NCBI RefSeq assembly: GCF_014353015.1
Contig: NZ_CP060704.1
Location: 1,141,001 to 1,205,000 of the forward strand
Origin: Chitinimonas koreensis
Lineage (GTDB): Bacteria; Pseudomonadota; Gammaproteobacteria; Burkholderiales; Chitinimonadaceae
Length of the DNA stretch: 64,000 nucleotides
Reading direction: 5' to 3'
Below the pieces are notes generated by a model. The model saw only the letters and a list, made by a program, of their open reading frames with translations, did not search any database and was not told the origin of the DNA. This document shows, piece by piece, positions 47,742-56,647 of the stretch; the first letter of the stretch is position 1, and each line of letters starts with the position of its first letter. Made by a program: the position numbers and the translations under genes.

Positions 47742-48218
47742 ATGAAGATCGCCAAAGACACCGCCGTCACCCTGCGCATGAAGGTCACCGACGCCCAGGG
47801 CTTCGTGTACGACGAAGGCCGCGAGCCGGTCGCCTACCTGCACGGCGACTACGACAACCTGTTCCCCAAGCTCGAAGCGGCGCTCGAAGGCCAGGAAGCC
47901 GGCTTCCAGACCACCGTCGCGCTGGCCGCCGAGGACGCCTTCGGCGAGCGCGACGAGGCGCTGGTCACCACCATGCCCAAGGCCGACTTCCCGCCCGGCA
48001 TCAAGGTCGGCGGCCAGATCCAGCGGCTCGGCCCGGACGGCGAGCCGCGCTACTACTTCGTCACCAAGATCAAGGGGCCGGTGGTGCTGCTCGACGGCAA
48101 CCACCCGCTGTGCGGCAAGGCGCTGCGCTTCTCGGTCAAGGTGGTCGACGTGCGCGCGGCCACGGCCGAGGAGATCGCCCACCAGCACGTCCACGGCGAG
48201 CACGGCCACCATCACTGA
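47742..48218 (+). CDS. slyD: FKBP-type peptidyl-prolyl isomerase SlyD
   Basis: A 158-residue SlyD-like protein: FKBP core interrupted by the insert-in-flap chaperone domain (PVAYLHGDYDNLFPKLEAALEGQEAGF ... GEPRYYFVTKIKGPVVLLDGNHPLCGKALRFSVKV) and a short His-rich tail (HQHVHGEHGHHH) that would bind nickel or zinc. It acts as a cytoplasmic prolyl isomerase/chaperone and may supply metal. A terminator follows. Confidence 0.93.
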   Translation: MKIAKDTAVTLRMKVTDAQGFVYDEGREPVAYLHGDYDNLFPKLEAALEGQEAGFQTTVALAAEDAFGERDEALVTTMPKADFPPGIKVGGQIQRLGPDGEPRYYFVTKIKGPVVLLDGNHPLCGKALRFSVKVVDVRAATAEEIAHQHVHGEHGHHH

Positions 48219-48264
48219 GCGCCGTCGCGCCGATCGTTCCGGTCGCGGCCGGACGGCGTGAATG

Positions 48265-48292
48265 AAAGAGCCCGGCTCATGGCCGGGCTTTT
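48265..48292. terminator. Bidirectional intrinsic terminator between slyD and metY
   Basis: AGCCCGGC at 48269-48276 pairs with GCCGGGCT at 48282-48289 around TCATG, with AAAG on the left and TTTT on the right. It is placed between convergent genes. Confidence 0.9.
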
Positions 48293-48312
48293 CATTGCGT
48301 GTCGCTGCGCGT

Positions 48313-49596
48313 TCAGGCCTTCGCCAGTGCCTGGTCCAGGTCGGCGCGCAGATCGTCGATATGCTCGATGCCGATCGACAGCCGCACCGTCTCTTCCGAC
48401 ACGCCGGCGCGCGCCAGCTCGGCCGGCGACAGCTGGCGGTGGGTGGTCGAGGCCGGATGGGTGGCCAGCGAGCGCACGTCGCCGATATTGACCAGGCGCA
48501 GGAACAGCTGGAGGCCGTCGAGGAAGCGCTCGCCGGCCTCGCGGCCGCCTTCGATGCCGAAGGTGAGCACGCCCGAGGCCTTGCCGCGCAGGTACTTCCT
48601 GGCCAGCGGGTAGTCGGGGTGATCCTCCAGTCCGGCGTAGTTCACCCACTTCACCTTGGGATGGCCGCGCAGGTGCTGGGCGATGGCCAGGGCGTTGCTG
48701 TTGATGCGGTCGAGCCGCAGCGCCAGCGTCTCGATGCCCTGCAGGATCAGGAAAGCGTTGAACGGCGAGATGGCCGCGCCGGTATTGCGCAGCGGCACTA
48801 CCCGGGCGCGGCCGATATAGGCGGCCGGGCCGAGCGCCTCGGTGTAGACCACGCCGTGGTAGCTCACGTCCGGCTCGTTGAGCCGGCGGAAGCGCTGCTT
48901 GTGCTCGGCCCAGGGGAACTTGCCCGAGTCGACGATCGCGCCGCCGACGCTGGTGCCGTGGCCGCCCAGGTATTTGGTCAGCGAGTGGACCACGATGTCG
49001 GCGCCGTGCTCGATCGGCCGGCTCAGGTAGGGCGAGGGCACGGTGTTGTCGACGATCAGCGGCACGCCGTGGCGATGGGCGATCTCGGCGATGGCGGCGA
49101 TGTCGGTCACGTTGCCGGCCGGGTTGCCCAGCGATTCGACGAACACCGCCTTGGTCCGCTCGTCGAACAGCGCGTCGAAGCTGGCCGGGTCGCGATGGTC
49201 GGCGAAGCGCGTCTCGATGCCGAACTGCGGCAGCGTGTGGGCGAACAGGTTGTAGGTACCGCCGTAGAGGGCCGTGCTGCTGACGATGTTGTCGCCGGCC
49301 TCGGCGATGGTCTGGATCGCATAGGTAACGGCCGCCTGGCCCGAGGCCAGCGCCAGCGCGGCGATGCCGCCCTCGAGCGCGGCGAGGCGCTGTTCCAGGA
49401 TCTCCTGGGTCGGGTTGTTGATGCGGGTGTAGATGTGCCCCGGCACCTTCAGGTCGAACAGGTCGGCGCCGTGCTGCGCGCTGTCGAAGGCATAGGCCAC
49501 CGTCTGGTAGACGGGCGGCGCGACGGCCCGGGTGGTCGGGTCCGGCGAATAGCCGGCGTGGACGGACAGCGTTTCGAACTTCCATTGCGTGCTCAT
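48313..49596 (-). CDS. metY: O-acetylhomoserine sulfhydrylase (MetY type)
   Basis: A 427-residue Cys/Met-metabolism PLP enzyme making homocysteine from O-acetylhomoserine and sulfide. Family marks: FETLSVHAGYSPDPTTRAVAPPVYQTVAYAFDS at the N-terminus, GHIYTRINNPTQ, ASGQAAVTYAIQTIAEAGDNIVSSTALYGGTYNLF, the PLP Lys in VVHSLTKYLGGHG, and SLATHPASTTHRQL. Length fits MetY rather than the shorter cystathionine enzymes. The ATG at 49596 begins the conserved MSTQWKFET; upstream in-frame codons are not conserved-looking. Confidence 0.93.
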   Translation of the reverse strand: MSTQWKFETLSVHAGYSPDPTTRAVAPPVYQTVAYAFDSAQHGADLFDLKVPGHIYTRINNPTQEILEQRLAALEGGIAALALASGQAAVTYAIQTIAEAGDNIVSSTALYGGTYNLFAHTLPQFGIETRFADHRDPASFDALFDERTKAVFVESLGNPAGNVTDIAAIAEIAHRHGVPLIVDNTVPSPYLSRPIEHGADIVVHSLTKYLGGHGTSVGGAIVDSGKFPWAEHKQRFRRLNEPDVSYHGVVYTEALGPAAYIGRARVVPLRNTGAAISPFNAFLILQGIETLALRLDRINSNALAIAQHLRGHPKVKWVNYAGLEDHPDYPLARKYLRGKASGVLTFGIEGGREAGERFLDGLQLFLRLVNIGDVRSLATHPASTTHRQLSPAELARAGVSEETVRLSIGIEHIDDLRADLDQALAKA

Positions 49597-49702
49597 GGGC
49601 CTATCCAATGTCGGGTTGACGGAATGTCGCAGTGGCGGCCTGGGGGAAGCCGGGATGCGCCTGCGCGTGGTCCGGACATTGTTTGGCGGCACGTTTAATA
49701 AC

Positions 49703-49742
49703 TTCAAATAATTATGAAGTTTGTTTTTATGAATTATTTGAA
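49703..49742. promoter_or_regulatory. AT-rich inverted repeats upstream of metY
   Basis: TTCAAATAATT at 49703-49713 is the exact complement of AATTATTTGAA at 49732-49742. A second, overlapping pair AACTTCA (49700-49706)/TGAAGTT (49715-49721) lies inside. This is the most AT-rich spot in a GC-rich window and lies 107 bases or more upstream of the metY start. It may be an operator/promoter for metY or a terminator for the LysR gene. Confidence 0.5.
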
Positions 49743-49870
49743 TTTGTATGAGGTGCGCGGAGCCTTGCGCAGCGCAGCTGTGGGTAGCGCATCACGCTCG
49801 GCGGTCGAACCGCGTCGGCCGGCCTGAGCGGGCGGAGCCGGACATGGGCGGTCGCTGGACGGGGCGCGGC

Positions 49871-50794
49871 TCAGCCTTGCGCGGTCAGCGCGGCGACGGT
49901 GTCCGCGATCTGGCGGCGCAGCCATTGCAGGCCGCCGTCGGCATCGCGGCCGTGGTGCCAGATCAGGCTGACCTGCAGCGGCGGCATGGCCAGCGGCAAC
50001 GGTGCCGACACGATGGGCAGGGCGGCGAACTGCCGAGCCAGGCGCAACGGGACGGTGCCGAGCAGGTCGGAGGTCGCGACCACGGCCGGGATGCACATAT
50101 AGCTCGGCACGCATAGTCCGCTGCGGCGGCGCAGCTTGGCCGAACCGAGCACGATCTCCAGCGGCGAGCCGCGGCCGGCGCGGTCGGGAAAGGTGACATG
50201 CTCGGCGGCGGCGTAGCCGGCCATGCCGAGCCGTCCGTCCGCCATGGCGGGATGGCCGCGCCGGGCGATCACCACCAGTTGCTCTTCCAGCAGCGGCGCG
50301 TAGCTGAGCTCGGGGCTGTCGAAGTGGAGGTAGTCGATGGCCAGGTCCAGGCTGCCGGCGGCCAGCTGGGTCGGCAGGTCGTCGGCCGCGTCGGGTCGGA
50401 TGTGCAGCGTGACGCCCGGCGCCTGGCTGCGCATGCGGGCCAGCAGGCTGGGCAGCAATGCGCACTGGGCGTAGTCGTTCATCGCCACGCTGAAGCGCTG
50501 CCCGGCCGAGGCGGGATCGAAGGCCGGCGGCGGCGCCAGCGCATCCTGCAGCAAGCGCAGCGCCGTGCGCACCGGACCATGCAGGGCCTGGGCGGCGGCG
50601 GTCGGCGTCAGTCCCCGCGCGGTGCGCACGAACAGCGGTTCGTCCAGTTGCCGGCGCAGCCTGGCCAGCGCATTGCTGACGGCCGGCTGGCTCATGTGCA
50701 GGCGTTGGGCGGCGCGGGTCAGGTTGCCTTCCTGCACCAGCGCGTCGAATACGCGCAGCAGGTTCATGTCCAGCTGATGCAATTTCAGGTTCAT
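49871..50794 (-). CDS. LysR-family transcriptional regulator
   Basis: A 307-residue LysR regulator. The N-terminal winged helix reads MNLLRVFDALVQEGNLTRAAQRLHMSQPAVSNALARLR. The C-terminal effector domain (FSVAMNDYAQCALLPSLLARMRSQAPGVTL; LDLAIDYLHFDSPELSY) places it in the NodD/PcpR-like group. It is divergent from the desaturase-SRPBCC fusion with only 72 bases between the starts, the classic LysR-target arrangement. The AT-rich gap contains TGTATAGGCAGAATATCCATTGG-type sequence that could hold both promoters. Confidence 0.92.
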   Translation of the reverse strand: MNLKLHQLDMNLLRVFDALVQEGNLTRAAQRLHMSQPAVSNALARLRRQLDEPLFVRTARGLTPTAAAQALHGPVRTALRLLQDALAPPPAFDPASAGQRFSVAMNDYAQCALLPSLLARMRSQAPGVTLHIRPDAADDLPTQLAAGSLDLAIDYLHFDSPELSYAPLLEEQLVVIARRGHPAMADGRLGMAGYAAAEHVTFPDRAGRGSPLEIVLGSAKLRRRSGLCVPSYMCIPAVVATSDLLGTVPLRLARQFAALPIVSAPLPLAMPPLQVSLIWHHGRDADGGLQWLRRQIADTVAALTAQG

Positions 50795-50866
50795 GAATGA
50801 TGTATAGGCAGAATATCCATTGGATGGATAATCTGGCCGGCCCTAGGCTAGTTCCCACCGCACTGG

Positions 50867-52060
50867 ATGGAGCTGGACATGGTCTCGCACGCATCGGCCC
50901 CTGTGGCCCGCCACGATGTCGCCGGCTTTCGCGCGCGTTATCGCGCCGGGGTGTCGCGCCGCTACAACCCCTGGCTGCACGGCGGTTTCGTGCTGGCCTA
51001 CGGCCTGGCCTGCATCGCCTGGCTGTGGAGCCAGGCCGGCGCGCCGCTGCGCGGATCCGATCTGCTGGCGCTGCCGGCCGCGCTGGTGCTGGCCAATCTG
51101 GGCGAATACCTGGTCCACGCGCGCCTGGGCCATCGCAAGACCCGGCTGGGCAAGCTGTTCTACCAGCGCCATACCGGCGACCACCACAGCTTCTTCGCCG
51201 AAGACGCGATGCCGCCGGAAAGCCCGTTCGACTGGCGCGTCATCCTGTTTCCGCCGTGGCTGATCGTGCTCGTCAGCCTGGCCGTCGTCCTGCCGGCCTG
51301 GATGGCGCTGCGCCGGTTCGACGCCAATTTCGCCGCGCTGTTCGCCGGCATGCTGATGGCCAGCTACCTGCTCTACGAATTCGTGCATGCCTGCGAGCAC
51401 CTGCCCGAAGGCCATCCGCTGGCCCGCCTGCCCGGCATCCCGCAGATGCGGCGCCTGCACGCGCTGCATCACCGCCACGGGCTGATGCGCGATCACAACC
51501 TCAATATCGTGTTCCCGCTGATGGACTGGCTGTTCGGCACGCTGTACCGGGAGGACGGCGACGGCCAGCCTCGACGGCTGGGCCAGACCCGCATGGAGCA
51601 CACGATCGAGATCGATGCCTCGAACGATGTCGTGATGGGCTACGCGGCGTCGCCCGAGCATTGGCCGCAATGGCATCCGTCGTCGCTGGCGATCCGGGTC
51701 GGCGCGGGGCCGCAGCCGGCCGGGGCGCATTTTTCCGAAGACATCCATGCCGGCGGCCGGCGCGGCCAGCTGAGCTGGCGCGTGCGGGCCTACCGGCCCG
51801 GTGAGCACTGGAGCGCCGAGGCGCGCGGCAATCACGGCCTGTCGCTGCTAGTGGATTACGACTGCTGGCCGGCAGGCGATCACCCCGCCCGTACCGTATT
51901 CCGCCGCCGGCTCGAATACCGGCTCCCGGGCCTGGGCTGGCGCCTGTACAACGCCCTGGTCGCCAGGCGGCGGGTGGAGCGGGAGTCGCGCCTGTCGCTG
52001 CAGCAATTGAAGGCATGCGTCGAGTCGGTGGAGCGTCGGGACGAGGGCGGCCGGGCCTGA
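50867..52060 (+). CDS. Fatty-acid hydroxylase/sterol-desaturase fused to an SRPBCC domain
   Basis: A 397-residue fusion. Residues 1-235 form a membrane di-iron hydroxylase of the sterol desaturase/fatty acid hydroxylase superfamily: hydrophobic spans at about 38-58, 66-80, 125-145 and 150-170, with His clusters HARLGHRK, FYQRHTGDHHSFF, FVHACEH and HALHHRHG. Residues 245-385 resemble an SRPBCC/polyketide-cyclase ligand-binding domain (HTIEIDASNDVVMGYAASPEHWPQWHPSSLAIRV ... FRRRLEYRLPGLGWRLYNALV). ATG 50867 and 50879 are both possible starts. A divergent LysR gene likely controls it. Substrate unknown, presumably a lipid or isoprenoid. Confidence 0.75.
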   Translation: MELDMVSHASAPVARHDVAGFRARYRAGVSRRYNPWLHGGFVLAYGLACIAWLWSQAGAPLRGSDLLALPAALVLANLGEYLVHARLGHRKTRLGKLFYQRHTGDHHSFFAEDAMPPESPFDWRVILFPPWLIVLVSLAVVLPAWMALRRFDANFAALFAGMLMASYLLYEFVHACEHLPEGHPLARLPGIPQMRRLHALHHRHGLMRDHNLNIVFPLMDWLFGTLYREDGDGQPRRLGQTRMEHTIEIDASNDVVMGYAASPEHWPQWHPSSLAIRVGAGPQPAGAHFSEDIHAGGRRGQLSWRVRAYRPGEHWSAEARGNHGLSLLVDYDCWPAGDHPARTVFRRRLEYRLPGLGWRLYNALVARRRVERESRLSLQQLKACVESVERRDEGGRA

Positions 52061-52124
52061 AGGACGGTGCTTTCAGCCGCGTGACTTTCGCAGTGCGATC
52101 AGGGGCAGGTTTTGACGTGAAGCT

Positions 52125-52214
52125 TGGCGGAAGCGGTGAGATTCGAACTCACGGTAGGCTCGCACCTACGGCGGTTTTCAAGACCGCTGCCTTAAACCAC
52201 TCGGCCACGCTTCC
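52125..52214 (-). tRNA. tRNA-Ser (anticodon TGA)
   Basis: A 90-base class II tRNA on the minus strand. Acceptor GGAAGCG pairs with CGCTTCC; the 3' CCA is encoded (52125-52127). The anticodon arm reads GCGGTCTTGAAAACCGC with anticodon TGA. A long variable arm (GTAGGTGCGAGCCTAC) and the T arm GTGAGTTCGAATCTCAC are intact. Confidence 0.97.
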
Positions 52215-52384
52215 GGTTCGGGATGTTCCGCAGGCTGCCGCAAGGTCCGGCCACGGCAGCTCGAAACGGTCGCGGATGCTACCGCAAGCACGCATCTTTG
52301 ACCATGCCCGGCCCCGTCAGGCTTGAAACTTCGCGCGATTGACGTAATCTCAGCCCTGATCGGATTCACAAGGAGGATCGCGCC

Positions 52385-53071
52385 ATGCAATGGCAAACCC
52401 AGACCGCTGACTATTCCTACGGCAAGGACCTTGCCGTCGACCGCAACAAGGTGCTGCGCAACACCTACCTGCTGCTCGCGCTCACCATGATCCCGACCAC
52501 GATCGGCGCGCTGATCGGTGTGTCGATGCACTTCATGCTGCGCGGCTGGGTCGGCCCGCTGCTGTTCCTCGGCGTCAGCTTCGGCGCCTTCTTCGCCATC
52601 GAGAAGACCAAGCAGAGCGCGCTCGGCGTGGTGCTGCTGCTGGCCTACACCGGCTTCATGGGCCTGTGGCTGTCGCAATATCTGCAGGTCGCGCTGCGGT
52701 TCGGCAACGGCGGCCAGCTGATCGCCACCGCAGCCGGCGGCACGGCGGCGATCTTCTTCACGCTGGCCGGCATCGCGACGGTGACCAAGAAGGATTTCTC
52801 CTTCATGGGCAAGTTCCTGTTCGTCGGCATGGTGATCCTGCTCCTGGCGGCCATCGCCAACATCTTCCTGGCGATCCCGGCGCTCACGCTGACCATCTCG
52901 GCCGTCGCCGTGCTGATCTTCTCGGCCTACATCCTCTACGACGTGAGCCAGATCGTGAACGGCGGCCAGACCAACTACGTGTCGGCCACGCTGCAGCTCT
53001 ACCTCGACATCTACAACGTCTTCGTCAGCCTGCTGAACCTGCTGATGGCCTTCAGCGGCGATCGCGAGTAA
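52385..53071 (+). CDS. Bax inhibitor-1/YccA-family membrane protein
   Basis: A 228-residue inner-membrane protein with seven predicted spans, beginning after a hydrophilic N-terminus (MQWQTQTADYSYGKDLAVDRNKVLRNTY). Typical BI-1/YccA sequences include LLLALTMIPTTIGALIGV, LLAYTGFMGLWLSQYLQ, ILYDVSQIVNGGQTNYVSATLQLYLDIYNVFVSLL. In enterobacteria YccA modulates FtsH proteolysis; a similar role is possible. AAGGAGG stands upstream of the ATG, and a terminator follows 24 bases after the stop. Confidence 0.92.
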   Translation: MQWQTQTADYSYGKDLAVDRNKVLRNTYLLLALTMIPTTIGALIGVSMHFMLRGWVGPLLFLGVSFGAFFAIEKTKQSALGVVLLLAYTGFMGLWLSQYLQVALRFGNGGQLIATAAGGTAAIFFTLAGIATVTKKDFSFMGKFLFVGMVILLLAAIANIFLAIPALTLTISAVAVLIFSAYILYDVSQIVNGGQTNYVSATLQLYLDIYNVFVSLLNLLMAFSGDRE

Positions 53072-53094
53072 GCCCTCCGCGTCGCCCGCCCCAA

Positions 53095-53121
53095 TACGCC
53101 CCGGCCCCGGTCGGGGCGTTT
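53095..53121 (+). terminator. Intrinsic terminator after the YccA-like gene
   Basis: ACGCCCCG (53095-53102) pairs with CGGGGCGT (53111-53118), followed by TTT GC TTTC. It ends the YccA-like transcript before the PPK2-type gene. Confidence 0.85.
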
Positions 53122-53180
53122 GCTTTCGTTCGCTGCCGGCTGCGGCCGGCATGCAGGAATCGAATCGAGAAAGGATCGCG

Positions 53181-54659
53181 ATGTTCGATGCCGCCGAAGC
53201 CGGCCACAAGCTGGACCACGACGCCTTCAAGGCCGCCGAGCCCGGCCTGCGCCAGGCGCTGCTCGACCTGCAGTACGAGCTGAAGGAACGCGCCGACTTC
53301 CCGGTGATCGTGCTGATCAACGGGCTCGACGGCGCCGGCAAGGGCGAGACGGTGAACCTGCTCAACGAGTGGATGGACCCGCGCCTGATCGCCACCGAAG
53401 CCTTCGGCGAACCCGATGCGATCGAGCGCAGCCACCCCGCCATGTGGCGCTACTGGCAGGCGTTGCCGCCGCGCGGCCGCATCGGCATCCTGTTCGGCTC
53501 CTGGTACACCGAGCCGATTGGGCGCCGCGTCGACGGCGAGATCCGTCAACCGCGGCTCGACCAGCAGATCGACGAGATCGTGCGCTTCGAGCGCATGCTG
53601 CAGCGAGAGGGCGCGCTGCTGGTCAAGTTCTGGTTCCACCTCTCGCGCAGCGCGCAGAAGCGCCGGCTCAACGAGTTGCAGGCGGATCCGCGCACGCGCT
53701 GGCGGGTCAGCGCCGCCGACTGGGACAACCTCGAGCGGCACGACCGCATCAAGCGCTTCGCCGAGCACACCCTGCTCAAGACCAGTACCGCCGACGCGCC
53801 GTGGTGGGTGGTCGACGGTTCGGATCCCGACTACCGCGCGCTGTTCGTGGCCGAGACGCTCAAGCGCCAGATCGAGCACCGGCTGCACGAGCGGCCGGCA
53901 GCGGCCGCCGATGCCGCACCGCTGCAGGCGCCGATCGACGGCCGCTACCTGCTCGACCTGCTGGATCTGTCGCAGTCGATGTCGCGCGAGGACTACGACG
54001 CCCAGCTGGAGAAATGGCAGGGCCGGCTGGCCCTGCTGTCGCGCCATCCGCGCCTGCGCAAGCGCAACGTGGTGGTGGTGTTCGAGGGCCACGACGCGGC
54101 GGGCAAGGGCGGCGCGATCCGCCGCGTCGCCAGCGCGCTCGACGCGCGTCTCTACCGTATCCACCCGATCGCCGCGCCGGCCGAGGAGGAGCGCGCCCAG
54201 CCTTATCTGTGGCGGTTCTGGCGCCGCTTGCCGCGGCGCGGCCACTTCGCCATCTTCGACCGCTCCTGGTACGGCCGGGTGCTGGTCGAGCGGGTCGAGG
54301 GCTTCTGCAGCGAAGCTGACTGGATGCGCGCCTACGAAGAGATCAACGACTTCGAGCGCCAGTTGCAGTCGGCCGGCACCATCCTGGTCAAGTTCTGGCT
54401 GGCGATCGACCGCGACGAGCAGCTGCGCCGCTTCGAGGAGCGCGAGGAGACCGGCTTCAAGCGCTACAAGATCACCGCCGAGGACTGGCGCAACCGCGAC
54501 AAGTGGGATCTCTACTCGGCCGCCATCCACGACATGGTCGAGCGCACCAGCAGCAGCGACCGGCCCTGGACCCTGGTCGAGGCCAACGACAAGCGCTTCG
54601 CCCGCATCAAGGTGCTGCGTACGCTGTGCCGCGCGATGGAGGCGGCGCTGGAGGAGTGA
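53181..54659 (+). CDS. pap: Polyphosphate:AMP phosphotransferase (tandem PPK2, class II)
   Basis: A 492-residue protein with two PPK2 domains. The N-terminal one has Walker A NGLDGAGKGE and lid-like sequence FGSWYTEPI. The C-terminal one has EGHDAAGKGG, FDRSWYGRVLVERVEG and the Arg-rich WRRLPRRGHFAIF. Tandem class II PPK2 enzymes phosphorylate AMP to ADP with polyphosphate, the second domain being catalytic. The ATG at 53181 has GAAAGGA seven bases upstream and is preferred to the in-frame ATG at 53151. It stands alone between a terminator and a 293-base gap that holds a CCCGGG-rich hairpin near 54821-54842. Confidence 0.9.
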   Translation: MFDAAEAGHKLDHDAFKAAEPGLRQALLDLQYELKERADFPVIVLINGLDGAGKGETVNLLNEWMDPRLIATEAFGEPDAIERSHPAMWRYWQALPPRGRIGILFGSWYTEPIGRRVDGEIRQPRLDQQIDEIVRFERMLQREGALLVKFWFHLSRSAQKRRLNELQADPRTRWRVSAADWDNLERHDRIKRFAEHTLLKTSTADAPWWVVDGSDPDYRALFVAETLKRQIEHRLHERPAAAADAAPLQAPIDGRYLLDLLDLSQSMSREDYDAQLEKWQGRLALLSRHPRLRKRNVVVVFEGHDAAGKGGAIRRVASALDARLYRIHPIAAPAEEERAQPYLWRFWRRLPRRGHFAIFDRSWYGRVLVERVEGFCSEADWMRAYEEINDFERQLQSAGTILVKFWLAIDRDEQLRRFEEREETGFKRYKITAEDWRNRDKWDLYSAAIHDMVERTSSSDRPWTLVEANDKRFARIKVLRTLCRAMEAALEE

Positions 54660-54952
54660 GCCCGGCCTGCTCATCCTGGCCAGCGCGAGCGCTTTCGTTG
54701 TGCTCACTCCCGCTGGTAAGAAGTGCTGACGAGCGTCGGCGAGGCTTCCCGCGGCGGCGGGGACGGGAGGGGGAAGGTGGATCAGGAAGAGCCGCTGTTT
54801 CAGTTCTGGCAAATGGTTGGCGCCCGGGTTCCCCGGGTGCCCGAACTGACGCAATCCGTGCTCTGCCGCTCGATCAGTGCCCCAGGCTCGCCTTTGACCG
54901 GGCGGGCGGCTATGCTTGGCCCGGTCTAAGTATCTTTCCGCATTGGCCCCCC

Positions 54953-55543
54953 ATGAAGACTCCGCTCGATTCCGCCGCGCTCGACCAGCTGTTCCGCGAA
55001 GCCCGTACCTACAACGCCTTTTCCGACCAGCCGGTCAGCGACGAGACGCTGCATGCGCTGTACGACCTGCTCAAGTGGGGTCCGACCAGCGCCAACGCCT
55101 CGCCGGCCCGTTTCGTCTTCGTCCGCTCGGACGAGGCCAAGAAGCTGCTGGAGCCGGCGCTGTCCGAAGGCAATCGCGCCAAGACCCTGGCCGCGCCGGT
55201 CACCGTCATCGTGGCCCATGACCTGGCCTTCTACGATCGCCTGCCCGAGCTGTTCCCGCACACCGACGCGCGCAGCTGGTTCGCCGGCAACGACGCGGTG
55301 ATCCAGACCACCGCCTTCCGCAACGGCAGCCTGCAAGGCGCCTACCTGATGCTGGCGGCGCGCGCGCTGGGGCTCGATTGCGGCCCGATGTCGGGCTTCG
55401 ACAACGCCAAGGTCGACGCCGCCTTCTTCGCCGGCAGTACGATCAAGTCCAATTTCCTCATCAACCTCGGCTACGGCGTGGCGGAAGGCCTGTTCGCGCG
55501 CAACCCGCGCCTGGCTTTCGAGGACGCCTGCCGAATCGCCTGA
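54953..55543 (+). CDS. rutE: Malonic semialdehyde reductase (RutE/HadB-like nitroreductase family)
   Basis: A 196-residue flavin-dependent nitroreductase-fold protein closely matching RutE: ARTYNAFSDQPVSDETLHALYDLLKWGPTSANASPARFVFVRS, AWFAGNDAVIQ-like SWFAGNDAVIQTTAFRNGSLQGAYLMLAARALGLDCGPMSGFD, INLGYG near the end. RutE reduces malonic semialdehyde to 3-hydroxypropionate. No other rut genes are here, so it may act in general aldehyde or beta-alanine metabolism. It is separated by three bases from the next gene and probably co-transcribed with it. Confidence 0.87.
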   Translation: MKTPLDSAALDQLFREARTYNAFSDQPVSDETLHALYDLLKWGPTSANASPARFVFVRSDEAKKLLEPALSEGNRAKTLAAPVTVIVAHDLAFYDRLPELFPHTDARSWFAGNDAVIQTTAFRNGSLQGAYLMLAARALGLDCGPMSGFDNAKVDAAFFAGSTIKSNFLINLGYGVAEGLFARNPRLAFEDACRIA

Positions 55544-55546
55544 CCG

Positions 55547-56647
55547 ATGGTCGCCGACCCGAAGAAACCGCAGCAGTGGGACGTCTGGCGCGAGCTGGAC
55601 GACCTGCGCCAGCGCTACAAGGAACTGGCGCCGATGTTCGCCCGCATCGGCGTGGCGCCCGATTTCGTGCAGATGGCCAACAACCTGCGGCTCGACCTGC
55701 AGCGCCGGCCGCCGGCCGCGCCGCTGAATACCGGCGAGCGCGACCAGGACGCGCAGTTGCAGGAGGAGTACAAGCGCAACTTCGCCTCGCACTACGAGGA
55801 GATCTTCTTCAAGGTCGAGAGCTTCCTGCGCATGCCCTGGCCGCCGGAGACGCAGTTCCTGGTGCCCGGCATCCTCGACGAGGTCGAGCAGCTGCGCCGC
55901 GCGCTGGTCCGCACGCCGCTGGTGTCGCCGCCGCTGGAGAAGCTCGACGCGCTGATCGACGAATACGTCCATCTCGACCGCATGGACCAGCGGCTCGACC
56001 GGCTGGCCATCGAGACCCGCCGCGAGCAGCTGACCGAGGTGCTCGGCTTTCCGCTGGTGGTGCGCCGCCAGCTGGCCCACCCGGAGTGGGAGCTGCTGCC
56101 GCCGCTGGCCAGCGAGGCCTACCGCGAACTGCTCAACAACAAGATCGGCAACTACCGCGAGGCCGACTGGCTGCAGTCCAAGCTCTACGACAAGTGGTAC
56201 GTGGCGCTGGAGTTCGACGCCATCTGGGCGCGGCTCAAGCGCGACGCCAACGACCGCGAGCGCATCATCAGCCAGCTCAAGCTCAACTGGCCCAAGCTCG
56301 GCAACTGGGCGCCCGAGTTTCCGCACGCCGACCTGGTGTGGTACCTGCTGATCGTGCTGGTCTGCGTGATCGCGCTGTTCGCCGAATGGTGGTGGACCGC
56401 CGGCGGGCTGCTGATCTGGCTGCAGCTGTCGGTCATCATTGAGAAGCACCACGCCGCGCTGGTCAACAAGCGGCGGCAGGCGCTGCTGCTCGAATGCGGC
56501 CGCTTCAAGCGCATCCGCGACCAGATCTCGTCGGGCAAGTTCGACGCCAGCCAGATCCTGCGCCAGCTCAAGCAGTTCAATTTCCGCCACTATGTTTCGG
56601 AGCAGGGCCTGCAACTGCTCCAGGTCATGTCGATGCACGGGATCTGA
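55547..56647 (+). CDS. Membrane protein of unknown function
   Basis: A 366-residue protein I do not recognise. It is largely hydrophilic and helical (MVADPKKPQQWDVWRELDDLRQRYKELAPMFARIGV to residue 260). Two adjoining hydrophobic segments near residues 263-300 (VWYLLIVLVCVIALFAEWWWTAGGLLIWLQLSVII) would make one or two membrane spans. A basic helical tail with Cys follows (KRRQALLLECGRFKRIRDQI). It starts three bases after the rutE-like gene, suggesting co-expression. GC and codon use match the neighbours. No catalytic motif is apparent. Confidence 0.7.
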   Translation: MVADPKKPQQWDVWRELDDLRQRYKELAPMFARIGVAPDFVQMANNLRLDLQRRPPAAPLNTGERDQDAQLQEEYKRNFASHYEEIFFKVESFLRMPWPPETQFLVPGILDEVEQLRRALVRTPLVSPPLEKLDALIDEYVHLDRMDQRLDRLAIETRREQLTEVLGFPLVVRRQLAHPEWELLPPLASEAYRELLNNKIGNYREADWLQSKLYDKWYVALEFDAIWARLKRDANDRERIISQLKLNWPKLGNWAPEFPHADLVWYLLIVLVCVIALFAEWWWTAGGLLIWLQLSVIIEKHHAALVNKRRQALLLECGRFKRIRDQISSGKFDASQILRQLKQFNFRHYVSEQGLQLLQVMSMHGI

